From contig NEEC01000030.1 of the NCBI GenBank assembly GCA_002189035.1, positions 1-64,000 on the forward strand: a stretch of 64,000 nucleotides of DNA, in the 5' to 3' direction. Positions 59,659 to 64,000 of the stretch are shown one piece after another; positions within the stretch are counted from its first letter, which is position 1, and each line of letters starts with the position of its first letter. Below the pieces are notes generated by a model. It did no database searches. It worked only from the letters and a program-made list of their open reading frames with translations, and was not told where the DNA came from. The position numbers and the translations under genes are program-made. Source of the stretch: Utricularia gibba. Lineage: Eukaryota > Streptophyta > Magnoliopsida > Lamiales > Lentibulariaceae.

Positions 59659-62600
59659 CTTACGTGATTGGTAAGATAACTTTTTTACTCTCTCTTTTCT
59701 TCACGATAAGGTACCATGGAAAGGTCTTGGGAAGGAGCCTGTTATTGTTCTGATTGATCAAGTGTTTATTCTTGCGAATGTTGCACCTTGTGGGAGGTCT
59801 TTTAAGGTTGATTTTGTTTACTACTGCACGTCAGTAACTAGAAATGAATCTTTCATCAGTGAAATTGCCTTTGTATCCCTTGACACTACTGTGTTTTTCT
59901 CTTAAGGAAGAAGACAAGGAAAAACTTTTTGAAGCCAAACTTCAGCAAATTGAAGCAAGTTACATGTGACTTTTTTCATGTACGTTTTTCCTTCGTCATT
60001 CTCTTTGTGAAATACATAGATTATTATCCCATCAGACTCTCCATGGCTCTATCCAGATTTATGCTTTGTGTCTCTCCCTGTGATCTTCTCATTTTAATTT
60101 CTTTTTTTATCCCAAGAAGCAGAATTCGCAACTCTTGAAGCAATATCAAGATCAAGGGAGGGACATGTAGGGAATTTTCTTGCATAGATTGTGTTCATGT
60201 GTCCAACTTGATTAGGCTATTTACATGGGTTCACTTATTATCTCTTCAGTGATTTTAGCTCTCTATGTTACTTGAATTTTTCTAGTTCTTGCAGATTTTC
60301 ATTATTAGAGTCCACTATCAGACAAAGCCTCTTTCTCTGTGATAGAAAATATACTTTGATAAAGCCCCCTGTTTCACTATACTTTGATATACTTGATAAA
60401 CGGTTGCTTTTGAGATTCAGAGTTTCTACATTTTATCTTGCCTATTGTATTTTCTCTAAGCAGGCGTAACAATTCTGAAGATGACCTCCCAATGGATTCA
60501 TCATATGCATCTGAGACAGTGGAAGGGAAGTTTACTAAAGAAGAGTGGGAAGCTGTCAATAAACTGCTAAGCTACCAACCAGATGAAGATTTGATTGGCA
60601 ATACAAGGGACATGCATAAAATGATACATTATATGGTGACTATATCAATCAGCAAAGCAGCTGCAAGGATTGTCAGTATCCAAAACATCGAGATTGTCTG
60701 TGGTAGTTTCAGAAATCTTTGTATATTGATGAAGTTCATGTCTCGAAGCACCTGCTATGATGTTAAGTTGCAATATTATGGTTTCACGTCACCTGAAGGA
60801 TCACTTGCTGAGGTGTGTGTTAGGGGTTTATATTTTTTTGTGTGTGAAAATGTATTTTTTGTATTTTTCGTTGTCTTTTTTATTGTGTATTGTGAAACTT
60901 ATGCACTTGGGTTTAAGTCTTAACAGCAGTTGATTACTTTTTTTTTCCACAGAGTGTCTCAAGTAAGCTGAAAAGGAATGCTTTGCAAGCTAGCTTTCTG
61001 TATACTCCAGTGGGTGAAAACGTGTGCTGGACGCTTTCAGCAACAATTGCTCCCTGCTATTTCACAGTAACTTTGCTAGAGAATTTAATATTTTCAATTC
61101 CATTTGAGTGATTTTGTCTTTTTGTGGTGTTGATGCCATGTAATCTCTAAGGATTGTTATTTTTTCATTTACCTTTACTTATTCAATTGTGTAGTCAAAT
61201 CTTGTGAAGTTATTGCTTATCCTACTCACTCCTTATTAACTGTTAGTGTTCCTGCATTTTTCATATGCCCAGATTCAACTGGGTAGTTTGTGCCTGTGTT
61301 TCATAGTCACATGACCTTGTAACCTATGCTTTCATGTTCAAACAACGAATTGGTCGTAGGCCTATTTTGCAAAGTTTTCATCCTGTGATTTTTTTTTTTT
61401 ACTGAATTCATTTTTTTTAGTATTATAATGTCTTTTTAACTTTTTGTGTCAATCTTCTAGGTGCTTATTGAAAGTTGTAAGCGCTTTTCACTTTTTATGA
61501 AGAGGAGCAACGCTATTAGCCCTACAATTGCCCTAGAAACTGCCACAGCTCTCCAGGTAACACTCATGTCACATGATATTTATGTAGGATTTTTCTTCTA
61601 GACCCTGAGTTAAGCGTTCAAGAAATAACATGATTTACAGAATAGAATTGGAAAAGTGACACGTAAAGCTCAGGAAAAACTGCAAATGGTGCTAGAAGAG
61701 CATAGCAGGTCATATTCATGTACCTAATACGTGTGAATGAAACAGCTTTTTGATTAGGCATGACTTGTTTTTGTTTTAGTTAACGTTCATTATTTGTCAC
61801 ATGAGTGTTTTCTTTCTTTTGATCCATCTCAGTTTCATTTATTCATCATCTTTACAATGGCGCAGTCGGTGTTTAGTATCTCTGTGGCTCTATACTCGTT
61901 GACTTTTTATCCCTTTTTGACACATGACATGACAAATGAATTGCATTACCATTTTACAGAATCTCTTGGAATCAGATCCTAAGTTTCAGCTTTCAATCAC
62001 AGATAATTGGTCATTTCTTATCTGCATTTGCATTATCTCAAAATAATTCTTTTTTTACACCTACAGATTTGCTCTTGACATTGATATAGATGCCCCAAAG
62101 TCAGAGTTCCTATAGGCTCTAGCTCCACTGAAGATGTGAACCATCTTTTATTGGACTTTGGTCACTTCACCTTGCAAACAAAAGTAATTTATACCTGTTT
62201 TTTCATGTTTTTCACTAAAATTTTGATTTCTATGAAATTAATTTACTGTGAATAACAGGAAGATTTTCAGCCAGATGGTGAAAGCCAAAGTCTGTATTCT
62301 CGTTTTCATATATCTGGAAGAGATATTGCGGCTTTTTTTACAGATGACCATTCTAAGGGTTTAACGAACAGTTCGAGTTTTGCAACAGCAGTCTCTGTAC
62401 CTTCTGGAGATTTTGAAAACTCCCCTTTTCTTATAGATAGGTGTGGAATGGGTGTAATCGTTGATCAGGTAGGTACAGATTATCAAATTTTCTTTTTTTT
62501 TTTTCAACGAGGCATTTACTAGTACTACATGTATGCCATGAAGATAAAGGTGCCTCATCCAAATCATCCATCAACAAGAATATCTGTTAAAATTCTCAGC

Positions 62601-63002
62601 CTTGGTGTGCATTTCTCGCTTTGGAGGTATCATAGACTTATTAAGTTGATGGCCCTACTTGGGGGTGTAATGGCTGATGATGAGCAGCTACCAGAAGAGA
62701 ATCTCCGAATACACACTCTCCATAGCGTCATCCAGATCTGTCAAGTGATGCAAGAATTTTAGTCTGGAAGGTTAGAAACTTACTCAAACACACTACAGGT
62801 TGGTTGTTGACACCATATTATTATAATGATTTGTTGGTCTTTTCTCATTATTATAGTTTTTTTTATTACAGGGAATTGGATATTCAGTTGCTGCGTGGCA
62901 TCCTTGCCATGTTGTCTTGTCTTGATTTTATTTTTATGTATTGGAATCTGAAAATTCATATAGCTATCAACGGTGCTCAAGGTCTTTCAATACCCTCCCC
63001 CG

Positions 63003-63139
63003 AAAAAAAAAAAAAAAAAAAAGAAAAAAAGAAAAAAAAACAAAAGAAAAAAAAAAAAAAAGAAAGAAGAAAGAAAAAAAAGAAAAAAAAAGAAAAGAAA
63101 AGAAAAAAAAAGAAAAGAAAGAAGAAAGAAAAAAAAAAC
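63003..63139 (+). repeat. A/G-only tract in an intron
   Basis: About 137 bases that are almost purely A with scattered G (one C near 63041), inside the intron between exons 62872-62981 and 63165-63260. The Lys-rich and Phe-rich ORFs reported by any frame scan here are artefacts of this tract. Confidence 0.95.
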
Positions 63140-64000
63140 AATCTTTCTACATTTGGAATTGCAGCATGGCAGGGAAACAAGTATTTGATGTTCCCCAGCA
63201 AGTCTTGGTGGTTCTCCCGCATGTATTGCTATCTGCCCTAGGGGCATGGATATAAAAAAGGTAGTGATATTTTACTAATTCTGCAATTAGTCGTTCCTTT
63301 TAGCACTGTGGCTGAGTATGTGCATATTAACTTTTTATGTATTTAAAACAACAATGCCCTTCTGTTTCATGTGAAGTCTAGGTTGAATGAAGCAAAATGT
63401 CAGTATGCTTGTCTTGGGGGTGCATTAGGACAAAATCTGGTTGGTGATTGAATTCGACTCTTAGATTCTCTCTTTTTCATCCCGGTCTCTGGAGTCTTTT
63501 CGTACTTTGATAATTGAGTTCCAAAAGGAGGAGGAAAAACAAGCTTGGATAAGGGGACTTGTCCAGTGTACCTACAGAGCTTCTGTAAGAAGTTAAATCC
63601 TGTGGTCGGTTCTTTTATCTTGGATGTGCTTAGGCAATCAACATTCACTTTATTCATTGACAGGCCCCACCTTCAGTTAATATACTTGATGAAGTAATTG
63701 ATGAGCATGTAGAGCTCACTGTAACTCATGACAGTATCTTGAAGGCGGGTGATCTTGTTATCACTGGAACTGTGATAGAAACCAAAATTTCATTATACGG
63801 AAAGGTCAGCAATTTTGTTTCGATTATGTTATTTAAAAACATCCATGTGCTTTTATCACAAGGCCATTACTTGTGATTGTGTCTTTTCTCTTGTTAGGGG
63901 TGAGTGTACCATTCTGATGTGTAAATCTGCCTTTTTCAGTTTGGAGATGACAAAAATGATGACATGCAGCAGAAACTGATCCTTGAAATTCTTGCTAATG

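Larger units (their letters stand above)
58482..64000 (+). pseudogene. VPS13-like bridge-type lipid transfer protein gene, N-terminal part, disabled; runs off the window
   Basis: Resembles plant VPS13 with a PH domain (AT4G17140 type, by recall); VPS13 proteins move lipids between membranes at contact sites. Exons read: 58482-58496 (MFEAH), 59057-59138, 59411-59510, 59711-59806, 59907-59958, 60117-60157, 60464-60812, 60953-61066, 61461-61556, 61641-61708, 62067-62183, 62259-62468, 62544-62770, 62872-62981, 63165-63260, 63485-63584, 63664-63804, 63940-64000. Chorein start: YLGEYVHGLSSEALRISVWK, EPVIVLIDQVFIL. Later: ALETATALQ, FALDIDIDAPK, ISGRDIAAFFTDD, IDRCGMGVIVDQ; PH region: ARILVWKG to WIRGLVQCTYRAS. 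Lesions: 4-nt loss at ~59496; exons for roughly 250-300 residues missing between 60157 and 60464; 1-nt losses at ~62100 and ~63194; frameshift in 62544-62770; TGA at 62923; no AG before 63485. Some indels could be sequencing errors; the exon loss could not. Confidence 0.88.

Noticed and set aside
59155-60138. ORFs 59155-59508 and 59929-60138 as independent genes
   Set aside because: They run through introns of the VPS13-like gene and only their exon parts match the family.
62804-63255. Lys-rich and Phe-rich ORFs on both strands
   Set aside because: They come from the A/G-only intron tract at 63003-63139; the only real coding pieces there are the VPS13-like exons.

Overview
The window is nuclear DNA of a flowering plant, at the edge of a large satellite block. 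The evidence is a ~311-bp tandem satellite, plant-type Ty3/gypsy elements (one Athila-like, one Tat-like with two RNase H domains), a plant Mutator-like element (MULE), and an intron-rich VPS13-type gene. I cannot name the species.

Layout. Bases 1-22560 hold about 73 head-to-tail, very similar monomers of about 311 bp; a rearranged patch lies at 11070-14370. From 22561 to 28262 the monomers are diverged and show higher-order duplications, and from 28263 to 32107 they are more diverged still. This is the gradient expected from a homogenised array core to its old edge. The monomer is itself an old dimer of two ~156-bp halves.

From 32108 to 48420 the array edge is filled by two minus-strand retrotransposons. 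An Athila-like element (32108-41484) keeps its 5' LTR, tRNA-Asp-type primer site, gag, pol and a third ORF, but I find no 3' LTR. It abuts a Tat-like element (41485-48420) with gag, protease, reverse transcriptase, degenerate RNase H, archaeal-type RNase H and integrase, plus an antisense ORF remnant at its 3' side. Both are broken by frameshifts and stops.

At 48441-49797 satellite sequence returns as a long inverted duplication around an AT-rich loop. Next come an LTR-like segment with a TATA box (49799-50950), a 61-bp palindromic tandem repeat, a 62-bp AT-rich tandem repeat and a satellite scrap.

From about 51830 to 56032 lies a decayed minus-strand MULE. A 1127-bp solo LTR of the Athila-like family interrupts it, flanked by a 5-bp target duplication. 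An inverted-repeat element and another Athila-type LTR follow.

From 58482 past the window end is a plus-strand, multi-exon VPS13-like lipid-transfer protein gene. It has lost much of its N-terminal (chorein) half and carries several frameshifts, a stop and a lost splice acceptor, so I call it a pseudogene. No intact protein-coding gene, tRNA or rRNA gene is supported here. The many ~100-codon ORFs in the satellite are by-products of the repeat.
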